Source: Gammaproteobacteria bacterium
GTDB taxonomy: Bacteria > Pseudomonadota > Gammaproteobacteria > Steroidobacterales > Rariloculaceae
Assembly (NCBI GenBank): GCA_022819855.1
Contig: JAJEGN010000020.1
Location: forward strand, 62,001 to 126,000
Reading direction: 5' to 3'
DNA: 64,000 bases
The position numbers were made by a program, and so were the translations under genes. The notes beneath the pieces are model-generated. The model saw only the letters and a program-made list of their open reading frames with translations, had not been told where the DNA came from and did no database searches. This document shows, piece after piece, positions 1-9,734 of this stretch; position 1 is the stretch's first letter; the number at the start of each line of letters is the position of its first letter.

Positions 1-2079
1 GCCGAGCTGAATCCGACGCTCGGGCGCATGTCGATTCACCGCCTCAACCGCAGCGAGTACGGCAACGCGGTTCGGGACCTGCTGGCCGTCGAGATCGATT
101 CGGCCGAGTATCTGCCGGCTGACGACGAGGGTTACGGTTTCGACAACATCGCGGACATCCTCAGGGTTTCGCCGTCCCTGCTCGAGCAGTACCTTGCGGC
201 GTCGTCGAGGGTCGCGAGCCTCGCGGTCGGCGATCCGGAGACGCCCGCCGTCAGCACCGTCTACCGCGTCCCGCCCGACCTCGCCCAGGCAGAGCATGTC
301 GAGGGGCTGCCGCTCGGCACGCGCGGCGGAACGCTGATCCGGCACAACTTCCCGCTCGACGCCGAGTATGACTTCAGCGTCTTTCTCGTGCGCAACATCG
401 TCGGCTACATGACCGGTCTCGAGTGGCCGCACGAACTGGAGATCACGATCGACGGCGAGCGCGTCTTTCTCGCACCGGTGGGCGGCGAGGAAGACAACGC
501 CATGTCGGACGCGAATTTCTCAGCGGCAGCCAACGCCATCGACGAACGGCTCAGAACGCGAATTTTCGTCGAGGCGGGTCCGCGCGACGTGGGGGTCGCT
601 TTCATCAGGCGCAACTCCGCGGAGACGCACGAGCCGCTGGAACTGCATACGCGCGACCTCGACCTGCAGAACATGAACGGTCTGCCCATCGTCGACTACG
701 TCATGATCGGCGGGCCGTACGATGCCGTCGGGCCGGGCGAGACACCGAGCCGCGACCGGATCTTCAGTTGCATGCCCGAAGTCGGAGAGGACGAGCTGGC
801 CTGCGCCGAAGAGATTCTCGCGCGTATCGGGAGGCTCGCGTTTCGTGGGCCTGTCACGGACGCGAGCATGGCGAGCCTGCTCTATTTCTGGCGGGCGGGT
901 CGGGAAGGCGGTACGTTCGACTCGGGAATCCGCAATGCGCTGCGCGTGATACTGACGAGTCCGGAATTCCTGTTCCGCGAGGCGCCGGCTCCGGAGGGCG
1001 CAGCGCCCGGCACGATCTATGCCCTCGACGATCTCGCGCTCGCATCGAGGTTGTCGTTCTTCCTGTGGAGCAGCATCCCGGACGATGAACTGCTCGACCT
1101 TGCCGAGGAGGGCAGTCTCGGCGATCCGGAAGTCTACGCCGCACAGGTCGCCCGCATGCTCGCCGATCCGCGAGCGTACGCCGTTGTCGAGAACTTTGCC
1201 GGTCAATGGCTTTTTCTCCGGAATCTGCAAAGCGCACGGCCCGATGTCGAGATGTTCCCGAACTTCGACGAGAACCTGCGGCGCGCAATGCGGCGAGAGA
1301 CGGAACTGCTCTTCGAGAGCATCGTCCGCGAGGACCGCAGCGTCACCGACCTGCTCACGGCCGACTACACGTTCGTCAATGAACGGCTCGCGCGGCATTA
1401 CGGGATGACGGGTATCTATGGGAGCCACTTCCGTCGCGTCGCCGTCACGGACGAGGCGCGCCTGGGGCTGCTCGGGCACGCGAGTATTCTGACGGTGACG
1501 TCGTATCCGAACCGGACCTCGCCGGTGCTGCGCGGCAAGTGGGTCATGGAGAACATCCTCGGAACCCCGCCGCCGCCGCCGCTGCCGAACGTTCCTGCGC
1601 TTGAGGAGAACGAGCCCGGCGCCGCCGCGCGCTCTGTGCGCGAACGGCTTGCGGAGCATCGCGCGAATCCCGTCTGCGCGGCCTGTCACGACCCCCTGGA
1701 TCCGCTGGGGCTTGCGCTTGAGAATTTCGATGCGGTCGGACGCTGGCGCACCAGGGAACCCGGCGGTGAGGTCGATCCGTCCGGACAACTTGCCGACGGA
1801 ACGCCGGTCGACGGCGTCGTGTCGCTGCGCGAAGCACTGACGAGCGAACCCGATCGGTTCGTCGGCGTTTTCACGGAGAAGCTCCTGACCTATGCGCTCG
1901 GCCGCGGGCTCGAGTACTACGACATGCCGGCGGTGCGCTCGATCGTCAGGCAGGCCGCGGCCGACGACTACCGTTTTTCCGCCGTGATACGCGCCATCGT
2001 CACGAGCGACCGGTTCCGCATGAACGTCGTGCAGCTCGAAAGCGATCCGGACGCGACGACGGCCGCCGTTCGGCGCTAG
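1..2079 (+). CDS. DUF1587/DUF1595/DUF1592/DUF1588/DUF1585 protein, 5' end outside window
   Basis: This is the C-terminal part of a large planctomycete-type secreted protein. The reading frame is open to base 1, so the ATG at 28 is internal; relatives usually carry a cytochrome c domain before this point. Domain order from the first visible Met: DUF1587-like (about 1-65), DUF1595-like (about 245-310), DUF1592 (about 330-460), DUF1588 (about 470-580) and DUF1585 (about 595-670). A CAACH haem-c type motif lies in the DUF1588 part, after NPV. The family is known from planctomycetes and several proteobacteria; its function is not established, although the haem motif suggests periplasmic electron transfer. 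The end is a clear TAG, 38 bases before the next gene. Confidence 0.88.
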   Translation, partial: AELNPTLGRMSIHRLNRSEYGNAVRDLLAVEIDSAEYLPADDEGYGFDNIADILRVSPSLLEQYLAASSRVASLAVGDPETPAVSTVYRVPPDLAQAEHVEGLPLGTRGGTLIRHNFPLDAEYDFSVFLVRNIVGYMTGLEWPHELEITIDGERVFLAPVGGEEDNAMSDANFSAAANAIDERLRTRIFVEAGPRDVGVAFIRRNSAETHEPLELHTRDLDLQNMNGLPIVDYVMIGGPYDAVGPGETPSRDRIFSCMPEVGEDELACAEEILARIGRLAFRGPVTDASMASLLYFWRAGREGGTFDSGIRNALRVILTSPEFLFREAPAPEGAAPGTIYALDDLALASRLSFFLWSSIPDDELLDLAEEGSLGDPEVYAAQVARMLADPRAYAVVENFAGQWLFLRNLQSARPDVEMFPNFDENLRRAMRRETELLFESIVREDRSVTDLLTADYTFVNERLARHYGMTGIYGSHFRRVAVTDEARLGLLGHASILTVTSYPNRTSPVLRGKWVMENILGTPPPPPLPNVPALEENEPGAAARSVRERLAEHRANPVCAACHDPLDPLGLALENFDAVGRWRTREPGGEVDPSGQLADGTPVDGVVSLREALTSEPDRFVGVFTEKLLTYALGRGLEYYDMPAVRSIVRQAAADDYRFSAVIRAIVTSDRFRMNVVQLESDPDATTAAVRR

Positions 2080-2117
2080 CCGGCGGGTTTCCCCGACGCG
2101 CTCTGGCCTGAAACGAG

Positions 2118-2492
2118 ATGCGGGCCGGCGTGCTGATCAACTTCTACGCGTGGATCGCCCGGCCGATCTCGCGCTGGAGTGTTTTGCTGTGGGTCGTCCT
2201 GTTCGCTGCGGCCGGTTTCTTCGTCTTCGATCTGTTTCGTCCGACGGGCGCCGGGGGACGTGTACCGCTCTCGCTGATCATCGTCCTGTGGGCCGGGTTC
2301 CTGATCGCCGTCGGGCGATGTTTTGCCAGGCTGCCTGCACCGGTCGATCCGCAAGCCCGGTTCCTGGCAAGGCTCGCGGCCCGAATCAAGCGCGGCTTCT
2401 TGTGGCTGCTCGCGATCGCAACGACGGCGCTGTTCATCCTGGTCGCCGTGCTGTCGGTGCGAGCTGTCGGGATGCACCTGCGCGGAATGTGA
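2118..2492 (+). CDS. small membrane protein, unknown function
   Basis: A 124-residue protein with three hydrophobic segments, at about residues 20-37, 48-66 and 93-112. A basic stretch between the second and third (RFLARLAARIKRG) suggests a cytoplasmic loop. No family was recognised. It follows the DUF1592-type gene by 38 bases in the same direction and may be co-transcribed with it. There is no strong ribosome binding site. Codon use looks like that of its neighbours, so I accept it as a gene, but function is unknown. Confidence 0.6.
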   Translation: MRAGVLINFYAWIARPISRWSVLLWVVLFAAAGFFVFDLFRPTGAGGRVPLSLIIVLWAGFLIAVGRCFARLPAPVDPQARFLARLAARIKRGFLWLLAIATTALFILVAVLSVRAVGMHLRGM

Positions 2493-2589
2493 GATAGTCA
2501 CGCCCACCGAAAGGCGGACGACTCCGTGACGAGTGATCGTGCAGCGCGGTGATGGAATCGGGAAATTACGGAACAAGAGGCGAAGGACC

Positions 2590-3942
2590 ATGAAACAGGC
2601 TGACGAGTCACTCGAACCGGTCGGCGGCGAACCGACGCTGCAGCGCAGCATCAGCCTGTGGCAGATGACGCTCTACGGCGCCGGCGGCATGCTGGGCGCC
2701 GGCATCTACGGCCTGATCGGGCAGGTCGCCGCCGAGATGGGGTCGGCGATCTGGCTGGCCTTTGCGCTGTCGCTGGTCGCGGCGGGACTGACGGGACTGT
2801 CGTATGCCTCGCTCGGCTCGCGCTATCCGCGTGCGGGCGGCGCCGCCTATATCACGCAGCACGCCTATCGCCGCAGTCTGCTGACCCACATGGTCGGCCT
2901 GACCGTGGCGTGCTCGGGCCTGACCTCGGTTGCCGCCGGCGCCCGCGTGGTGGGCGAGAATCTGCAGGCCCTGGCCGTTTTGGAAGGCCTGCCCACCGGA
3001 ACGTTGGCGTTCATCTATCTAGCCATCGTGGGTGCGATCGTCTACCGCGGCATCCGCGAGTCGATGTGGGCCAATGTCGCCATGACACTGATGGAAGCGG
3101 GAGGTCTGCTGCTTGTGATTGCGGTCAGCCTGCGGTTCTGGGGCTCGGCGAACCTGATGGAGTTTCCTGTGGGCCCCGAGACCGAATCCGGGCTTCCGCT
3201 GGTCCTCCTGGCGCAGGGCATCGTGCTCACCTTCTACGCCTTCATCGGTTTCGAGGACTCGCTCAACGTCGCCGAGGAGTTGAAGAACCCGCGCCGCAAC
3301 CTGCCGCTCGGCCTGGTGGGGGCGCTCGTGCTGACCGTCGTCATTTACATGAGCGTGGCGATCAGCGCCGTCTCGGTCGTGCCGTGGCAGGAGTTGGCCG
3401 AGGCCAACGCGCCGCTGGCCGCAGTCGTCGAGCGCGCCGCACCCTGGTTTCCGGCATGGGTGTTCATCGTGATTACCGTGTTCGCGGTCGCCAACACCGG
3501 ACTGATCAACTACATCACGACATCGCGTCTGCTCTTTGGCATGGCCCGCGACGGGCACCTGCCGCCTGTTCTCGCGAGAGTGCATCCGGTACGGCGCACG
3601 CCGCATGTCGCCATCGCGCTGATCTTCGCGCTGATCGTGATCCTGATCCTGTCGGGCGACATCTCGGAACTGGCCTCGGCGACGGTGTTGCTGCTGCTGC
3701 TGGTGTTCCTGGTGGTGAACAGCGCATTGGTCGTTCTGAAGATGCGGCCCGACGAACCCCCGGGCGGTTTCGAACTGCCGATTGCGGTGCCTGCGCTCGG
3801 CGCCGTCGTCTGTGCCGTGATGTTCACAACCCGCGTGGGAGCCGGGGACTGGCGCGCCCCGGTGATTGCCGGCGTTCTGTTGCTCGGGGTAGCCGCGCTT
3901 TATTTCGTGCTCCGGTTCCGTCGCGTCAGTGATGAGGGCTAG
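2590..3942 (+). CDS. APC-family amino-acid permease
   Basis: A 450-residue inner-membrane transporter of the amino acid-polyamine-organocation superfamily. The start at 2590 is preferred over the upstream 2533 codon because AGAGG lies nine bases upstream of this ATG. The first membrane segment carries the glycine-rich motif (GAGGMLGAGIYGLIG) that forms the substrate site in APC carriers. About twelve hydrophobic segments follow, and GFEDSLNVAEE resembles the conserved segment after TM6. The length is typical. The substrate cannot be told from sequence; amino acids are the usual cargo. It is followed by 150 bases with no gene and then a convergent gene. Confidence 0.88.
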   Translation: MKQADESLEPVGGEPTLQRSISLWQMTLYGAGGMLGAGIYGLIGQVAAEMGSAIWLAFALSLVAAGLTGLSYASLGSRYPRAGGAAYITQHAYRRSLLTHMVGLTVACSGLTSVAAGARVVGENLQALAVLEGLPTGTLAFIYLAIVGAIVYRGIRESMWANVAMTLMEAGGLLLVIAVSLRFWGSANLMEFPVGPETESGLPLVLLAQGIVLTFYAFIGFEDSLNVAEELKNPRRNLPLGLVGALVLTVVIYMSVAISAVSVVPWQELAEANAPLAAVVERAAPWFPAWVFIVITVFAVANTGLINYITTSRLLFGMARDGHLPPVLARVHPVRRTPHVAIALIFALIVILILSGDISELASATVLLLLLVFLVVNSALVVLKMRPDEPPGGFELPIAVPALGAVVCAVMFTTRVGAGDWRAPVIAGVLLLGVAALYFVLRFRRVSDEG

Positions 3943-4092
3943 CGTCCGGCTCGGGCCCCGCGTTCGGTGTTGGAGTCCCGCGCCGAAGGGCAACGCATCG
4001 GACTAACATTGATCGCTTGGCCTGCCGGGCGTTTCCGTTGCTGACCGCCTGCCCGAAGGCTTCCCGGCCATGAATGTCCCGAGCGCAGGCGC

Positions 4093-7000
4093 CTAACGCA
4101 GTATCGTGCCGATTGCGGGCTCGCCGTTGACTTCACGGAAAACGAGCATTCCGGCTGCCGGTTCGGACGACGGGTTCGCGAGCCTGACTTCCGTGGCGAT
4201 ACCTGCGCCGTTCGGTGCGTACGGGGCGAACTGCGCGTCGCCGAGCGGCGGCAGCTCGACATCGACCTGCTCGGCGCGGATGTTCGTCGTTTGCTGGCGG
4301 GCCGCCACCACGAGGGCGTCGTCGCCCGTCACGCTGTAAATGCCGTTCGCGCTGTCCCCGTCCAGAGCCCGCACGCTGAGCACCGTCTGCTCGCCGGGTG
4401 CGAGTTCGCTCATGGCGACCGTCTGCGTACCCGAAGAGATTTCGAATGTCGCGACGTCTGCCGAAGGATTGACGACCACGAGTTGCGTGTCGATCTCGCC
4501 GTGCCGAATCGGTGTCGGCCGGAGGTCGATCGCGAACCGCGCCGCATCGGCGGTCGCGCCGGTCGCGATGCTCTCGCTGACGGTCAACCCTCCGTAGCTG
4601 CGCTCGATCAGCGCGCTTGAATGTGGGGTACCGCCTGTTTCGGGCGTCACGACGACATAGCCGCGGTTGGCGCGCGGACCGGCATCGTGACTTGCGACGA
4701 CGCGGCTGCCGTAGGGCGGAACCCGGTAGTCAACGACATCGGAGTCGGTCCCGAGCGGCGTGCGAGTTCCGGATTCATCGTGAAAGCTGATGCGGCCCGT
4801 CATGAGCTCGTCGGTCGGGTTGACGAGCACCACGGAGGACTGCCGGTCGCCGCCGCTCACGAACAACGGCAGCACGGTCCGTTCGGCCGGTTCGGAGCCG
4901 GCCGCGATCGGGGCCGGGGCAAGCATTTCTTCGCCACGGCCGTTCGTCGTGATTCGCAGCGCCGTCAGCGCGACGGGGCGGACCGCATCGATCGTGACCG
5001 CCGCCTCGGGCGGGATCGCGCCTCCGAGACTCTCCAGTTCGATCGTGATGACCTGGCCGCCCGGAACCGTGCGCTGCCACTGCGCCGTCACGAGTCCCTG
5101 ACTGTCCCGCAGCACGAGCGCAAGCTCGCTCCGGGAGTTCTCCGGGTTGTAGACATGCAGCGTGTGGCGGCGCTCGGGAGCGCCGTCCACGAAGACGGTC
5201 GCGTGTGTCAGCGGCGGCGACGGCGCCACGGCGGCCTCGCCGATGAGGCGGCGGCTGTGACGCTGGCTCGCCGCATCGACCGTCTGTCGTGAACTGGTGT
5301 ACATGATCGTCGCGGCCGGTCTGCGGCCGCCATCAGCGTCGATACCGAGCGCCGCGACAGTGCGGGGATCGGATTGGCCGCCGAGGTCCGATGCGTCGAG
5401 CGTCGAGAACGACTGGGTCGAGTTCGCGGCAATGCGGTAGTTCCAGGCCGCGCGCGGGAAGTTGAACGCAACGACCCGAGATTCGAACGAGCCTGTTGCC
5501 CACAGCCGGCCGTTCTCGTAGTCCAGATCGATGCCGCGTGTGTCGCGAATTCTGAACTGACCCGGTACCGGTTCAGCGCCTCCCCACGTTTGGGATGCGG
5601 CGGTCTGCCCATCCGGCGCCCCGAGCGCCGCAACCGCTTCCGGACCATTCTCAAGACGCTCCGGGGCGACGTCGAAAACGAGGACGCGGTCGGCCGGAAC
5701 ACCGAACGTGCCGCCGCCGTCGGCAACGTACAGAAGCTGGCGCAAGGGATCGTGGGCGATGCCGTTCGGCGTGACGAAGCTCGAGCCGTCGATTCGGGGC
5801 GGCGTGCCGAGCACGGCGGCGAGCGGCCCGCCTCCGGCAGGGGCGGGCGCGTCGAAGCCGTCGCTGCCGATCACGGCGATCGCGGCTTGCCCATCTACGA
5901 AGCTTGCCGGATCGACGTCGAACACGAGCACGATCTTGCGCCCGGCGTCGATCGCGAACAGCCGTTGCGTTGCGGCGTCGTAGGCGAGGTGCCCGGGATT
6001 GTCGATGCCGAGCGCTCCGGGCCGGGCGCTTGTGCTGTCGTAATCCGCTTGGCCGAGCACGCCGATGGCGGCCGCGCCGTTCCCGAGTTGGCTGCGCGTG
6101 ATGTCGTAGATCAGGATGCGGTTGTTCGCACCGTCCGAGACGAAGAGCCGCTGTCCGCTCTCGTCGACAGCGAAACCCATCGGCAGGAAGTCCGACGCGA
6201 TGCCGCGTCCCATGCGCACGTCAAAGTTGATTCCGGTGCGTCCGGCCTGCCGCGTCACGCTTGCGAAATCCGGCTGGCCGATGACGACCGACGCTGCCAT
6301 GCCGCTCTGAAGCGTTCCGGGAGCGACGTCGTAGACGAGGATCCTGTTGTGGTAGCCGTCGCCGATGAAGAGCCGCTTGGTCGACGTGTCGTAGGCGCCG
6401 CCGATCGGGACGGTCATGTTCCGTGCGGTCGGTTCGCCCATGTGGCTCGTGTTGAGGTCCGGTTGGCCGAGCACCCAGCGGGCGTCGTAGTCCGCGATGC
6501 GATTGAGCTCGTCAAGTTGCCAGACGACGACGCGGTGGTTGTACTCGTCGGGCACGAAGAGCCGGTGATCGACCGGATCGAGCACGACGGCGCGCGCGGC
6601 CGCGAGCGAGCGGCCGTCGAGATGCCCCTGCGCCATGCGGTTGTCGAAGTCCGGTTCGCCGTCGGGTGTCTCGTGGCCGAGGACATCGACAGCAGGCATG
6701 CCGGTCGCGAGGCTTTCGGGCGAGATGTCGAATACGACGACACGGTTGCCCGCCGGATAGCCCTCGGAGACGTAGAGCTTCTGGGCTTCGGAGTTGATCG
6801 TCGCACGCGGCATCGCGACCCGGGTTTGCGAGACCGCCGGATGCGTCGAGAACTCGTCGGGCTGGCCGATTACGGCAATGGCCGTGGCAGGTCCGCCGAC
6901 GCGGTCCGGATGCGCGTCGTAGACCATGATGCGGTGCTCGAGGTCCTCCGCGATGAAAAGGCGATGATTCCGATAGTCGTAGGCCAGCGACTCGGCCTCG

Positions 7001-7962
7001 AGTTGATCGAGCGATCCGCGCGGTGCGCGGCTCATGAAGTCCGGCTGGCCCATGACCGCGACGGCGCTTTCCAGCGCATCGGGGTTTTCAGGGTTCGCAT
7101 CAAATATCAGCACGCGGTTGTTGCCGGCGTCTGAGACGAAGAGGCGCTCGAACACGGGATCGTAGGCGACGCTCGCGGGTCTGGTCAGTCCCGACGGCCC
7201 GATGCCCGGATCGCGGCTTTCGAAGTCGGGCTGGCCGATCACGTCGACGGCGCGCGGATCGTTGGTCAGCACGTCGGGGCGGATGTCGAACACCAGTACC
7301 CGATTGTTGGGACCGTCGGCCACGAACAGGCGCTGGCCGGCCTCGTCGATGATGGAGCCGCCGACGGCGCCCAGCCGGCTCGGCCCGAGACCTCGTTGCG
7401 TCGAGGAAAAGTCGGGCTGGCCGATCACGAGTTCGGCGCCGGGGAAGTTCCTGAGCTGATCTTGGGAGGCGTCGTAGACGAGGATCCGGTTTGCGAAACG
7501 ATCGATCGTGAAAAACCTGTCTGTGCTCGCGTCGAACAACCCGGCCGCGCCCGGAAAGGTTGCCTCGCGTGCGCTCGGCGCCGGTACGGAACGGCGGCCG
7601 ATGAGACTCTCGCGGCTCGTGATGAACCGCGCCCTGCGGTCTTCGGGAATGCCTTCCTCGTTGAGCTGGAAGGCCCGGAATCCGCCGTTACCGTAGGCGG
7701 GCACGAAAAGCTGATTGTTGACGCGATCCAGCGCCACAGGTCCGGGTCACCACACGCTGCCGGAATCCGGTCCCCCGTTCGTGATTCCGCCGATGAAGGT
7801 GGGATTGCCCCAGCGGTCGTGGGAGGCGAGCACGTCCGCTGCCGGCTGGCCGCTGACCGGCGTGCAGTCGCAGACGTCGGTCTGCTGTTGGGCGAGCGCT
7901 GCGGAGTTAAACCCCAGCGCGATGAATCCGGTGAGTCCGATGATCTGGCCCGCTACGCGCAT
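4093..7962 (-). CDS. giant secreted NHL-repeat protein interrupted by one in-frame TGA
   Basis: The frame from ATG 7962 (GGGGGAG upstream) encodes a signal peptide ending AALAQQ, then about 45 residues, then a TGA at 7749-7747. After it the same frame continues without another stop to 4093, giving 1,289 codons plus the stop. The part after the TGA holds about ten beta-propeller repeats, each with a (V/I)(I/L)GQPDF-like phrase and NRVLVFD or NRILVYD. A C-terminal region of about 400 residues without these repeats follows. The TGA sits in VW-TGA-PGPVALDRVNNQLF, where NHL relatives usually have an aromatic residue before P. It may therefore be a mutated TGG, a selenocysteine codon or a sequence error. 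If translation stops there, a GTG at 7737 could restart it, but without a signal peptide. Likely extracytoplasmic binding protein; ligand unknown. Confidence 0.8.
7719..7749 (-). promoter_or_regulatory. in-frame UGA with candidate bacterial SECIS hairpin
   Basis: In the mRNA the UGA (7749-7747) is followed by ten bases and then the stem UGGCGC/GCGUCA, six pairs including one G-U, closing the loop UGGAUC. The loop begins 17 bases after the UGA and has G at its second position. Bacterial SECIS elements place the apical loop about 16-37 bases downstream of UGA, with a G in the first two loop bases, so the geometry is permissible. Six-pair stems are common by chance in GC-rich DNA, so this is a hypothesis only. 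It is worth recording because selA, selB, selD and tRNA-Sec are all encoded within 12 kb. Confidence 0.25.
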
Positions 7963-8489
7963 GTCTCCCCCAAGCTTTGGCTCATACTCATGGTGCAGCA
8001 AATACACGGTGGATCGTAACAGGGACCCAGTGCGTTGTCCCAGATTGACGTCGCTGATGGGCATGAGCGCGGATAGTTGTCCGCGTCAATCGCAAGCGTT
8101 CATGGTACCGATGGTGTCAGGGTCGGCTACCGACCTGTGATAGCGAATTCGATCAGCGCTATCGCACGGCATAATCGGTGGTTCTTGGCCATGCGGGTCA
8201 AGCGTCGTGGAAGAGGCTGACGCCCCATGTCGAAACGGTCGTCTGGCAACTAGAATGGCCGGATTACCTCAGAATCTCGCTTGAAAGTTGCTCGAATGGC
8301 CGGGTAATCGCAGTTGGTGGCCAATATGGCCAGGAAAAACCAGCAAAGGGCAGCCCTGTCCGCCTTGCAACGCAGTGCTCGGGCACTGAGCCGCGAAGAG
8401 GTCGAAGCACGGATGAGGTTCAGCGTTTGCGAGCGTGATGCAATATCCATCGCCTTGACATCTGATGCATGATGCGTGATGCTGATTCG
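7963..8489. other. intergenic region between the divergent NHL protein and VapBC-type genes
   Basis: About 530 bases without a convincing gene. It should hold the promoter of the NHL protein (leftward) and of the toxin-antitoxin pair (rightward). The ten-mer GAATGGCCGG occurs twice, at 8253 and 8294, in an otherwise unremarkable stretch. Short open frames here lack family resemblance or ribosome binding sites. Confidence 0.5.
8463..8483 (+). repeat. three tandem TGATGCN heptamers before the antitoxin gene
   Basis: TGATGCA, TGATGCG and TGATGCT follow one another directly, ending six bases before the preferred antitoxin start. VapB-type antitoxins often bind repeated sites in their own promoter, so this could be an operator. 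Alternatively it is a chance run that also creates spare ATG codons. Confidence 0.35.
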
Positions 8490-8720
8490 ATGCGAACCAC
8501 GCTGAATCTTGACGACGATATTCTCTGGGCTGCGCGGGAACTGGCCGCACTGCGCGGCGTGCCCGTGGGGCGCGTCGTGTCGGACCTGGCGAGAAGCGCG
8601 CTGACCCCGCAAGCCGATCACATCGAAATGCGAAATGGCGTTCCGCTCCTGACGCAAGGCGCCGACGCCCGGCCCGTTTCGCTCGCGGTCGTGAACGCGC
8701 TGAGAGATGATGAGCCTTGA
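8490..8720 (+). CDS. VapB-type ribbon-helix-helix antitoxin
   Basis: A 76-residue protein starting MRTTLNLDDDILWAARELA, the classic ribbon-helix-helix opening of VapB-like antitoxins. The strand (TTLNLDDD) and following helix would bind DNA as a dimer, and the C-terminal half would wrap the toxin. I prefer the ATG at 8490; the upstream ATGs at 8469 and 8472 would add seven or six residues that relatives lack. Its stop overlaps the toxin start by three bases, as expected for a coupled toxin-antitoxin operon. Autoregulation is expected from the family. Confidence 0.82.
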   Translation: MRTTLNLDDDILWAARELAALRGVPVGRVVSDLARSALTPQADHIEMRNGVPLLTQGADARPVSLAVVNALRDDEP

Positions 8721-9178
8721 CCGCCCTGCTCGACGTCAATGTGCTGATCGCGCTTTTCGATCCTGCGCATATTCACTATGAAGCTGCTCATGCCTGGTTC
8801 GGAGGCCCCTCGCGCGGCCTGTGGGCCACCTGCCCACTGACTGAAAGCGGCTTCGTGAGAATCGTGGCCAACCCGAACTATCCCGGAAACCGGACGACCG
8901 TCGCCGACGCCACGGCACGTTTGAGCGTCTTGTGCGACTCAGGTGACCACGTGTTCTGGCCCGACTCGCTTTCCGTCCGGGAACGCGAACGAATCGCCGC
9001 GGAGTCGATTCGGGGCTACCGCCAGATTACCGACGTTTATCTGTTGGCGCTGGCCACCCGGAACGACGGTGTCCTCGTCACCTTCGACGATTCGATTCCG
9101 ATCGAAGCAGTTCCGGGCGCACGCCCCGACCGGATCATGACGCTGCGATCGGACGACCGGAGTACGCCTACCGGGTAA
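8717..9178 (+). CDS. PIN-domain toxin (VapC-like ribonuclease)
   Basis: A 153-residue PIN-domain protein beginning TALLDVNVLIALFDP, where the Asp after LL is the first acidic metal ligand. Further acidic positions are the Glu of CPLTESGFVRI, the Asp of ITDVYLLALA and the Asp pair of VTFDDSI. These match the Mg-dependent active site of VapC ribonucleases. Translation starts at TTG 8717, whose last two bases are shared with the antitoxin TGA, indicating coupling. The toxin would cleave RNA when released from its antitoxin; the target cannot be predicted. The subgroup resembles TA-linked PIN proteins that carry an ESGFVR segment. Confidence 0.85.
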   Translation: MTALLDVNVLIALFDPAHIHYEAAHAWFGGPSRGLWATCPLTESGFVRIVANPNYPGNRTTVADATARLSVLCDSGDHVFWPDSLSVRERERIAAESIRGYRQITDVYLLALATRNDGVLVTFDDSIPIEAVPGARPDRIMTLRSDDRSTPTG

Positions 9179-9256
9179 GAGATGGGACGCGATGCGCGTG
9201 CCGATGGATGAAAGCCGAACAGGTGGACTTCCATGCGGGTCAGCGCGTTTCTGGAT

Positions 9257-9532
9257 TCAAATCGCGCCGAGCGCCTCCCTCAACCGCACCATCGCGTAAG
9301 TGTCCCGCTCGCAGTACGCGCGCAGATTGGCGAATGTGCGCTCACGTTCCTCGTGATCCTCGTTGGCAAGCGCCAACGTGTATTGAACCGATGCCATCGT
9401 ACCCTCGGCGATTTCCAGATCGTCGTAGCCCACGCCCGACGCCAGATCTCGTTCGTAGGTGTCGTACCAGAGCTTGAGGTGACATTGGCTGCCGGAGATG
9501 AAACGCGACTTGGACAGGCTTGGTTCGGACAT
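9257..9532 (-). pseudogene. internally deleted remnant of a DUF2779 protein
   Basis: The 91-residue frame joins two distant parts of one family. Residues about 1-32 (SEPSLSKSRFISGSQCHLKL) look like the N-terminus of DUF2779 proteins, which normally run to about 500 residues. Residues about 55-88 (LRAYCERDTYAMVRLREAL) look like their extreme C-terminus, where a YCE-DT-AM motif is typical. The nuclease-like middle is missing. The frame has stayed open across the junction, so a short product could still be made. It lies between the toxin gene and selD, pointing the other way. The assignment rests on remembered motifs and needs an alignment. Confidence 0.6.
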
Positions 9533-9734
9533 GGTTCGACGTCAGTTGCGGTGATGGTGGTAGAGGTGTCTGCACGGCGAAGCGTACCGAGGTACTGCGT
9601 CAACGGCGGACGTACCACTGTGACCGCAAGAGCTGGTCGACAGCAGGCGTAACGATAGTCGCTGGCGTCCCTCGCATCCATACCGAACGCGTTCGCCGTC
9701 GCAATCAAATAACATTCGAGTTCCCGGCCACGAA

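Noticed and set aside
5374..7134. A 586-codon plus-strand frame inside the NHL protein
   Set aside because: It mirrors the repeats of the real protein, hence its repeated look, and has no start signal or family motif.
4093..7737. CRISPR or tandem DNA repeat array
   Set aside because: The periodic look comes from degenerate beta-propeller repeats at protein level; no identical repeat and spacer pattern exists here or elsewhere in the window.
8065..8460. A possible insertion-sequence end before the toxin-antitoxin genes
   Set aside because: The repeated GAATGGCCGG and short frames felt reminiscent of IS21-type ends, but no transposase codons, terminal repeats or target duplication could be found.
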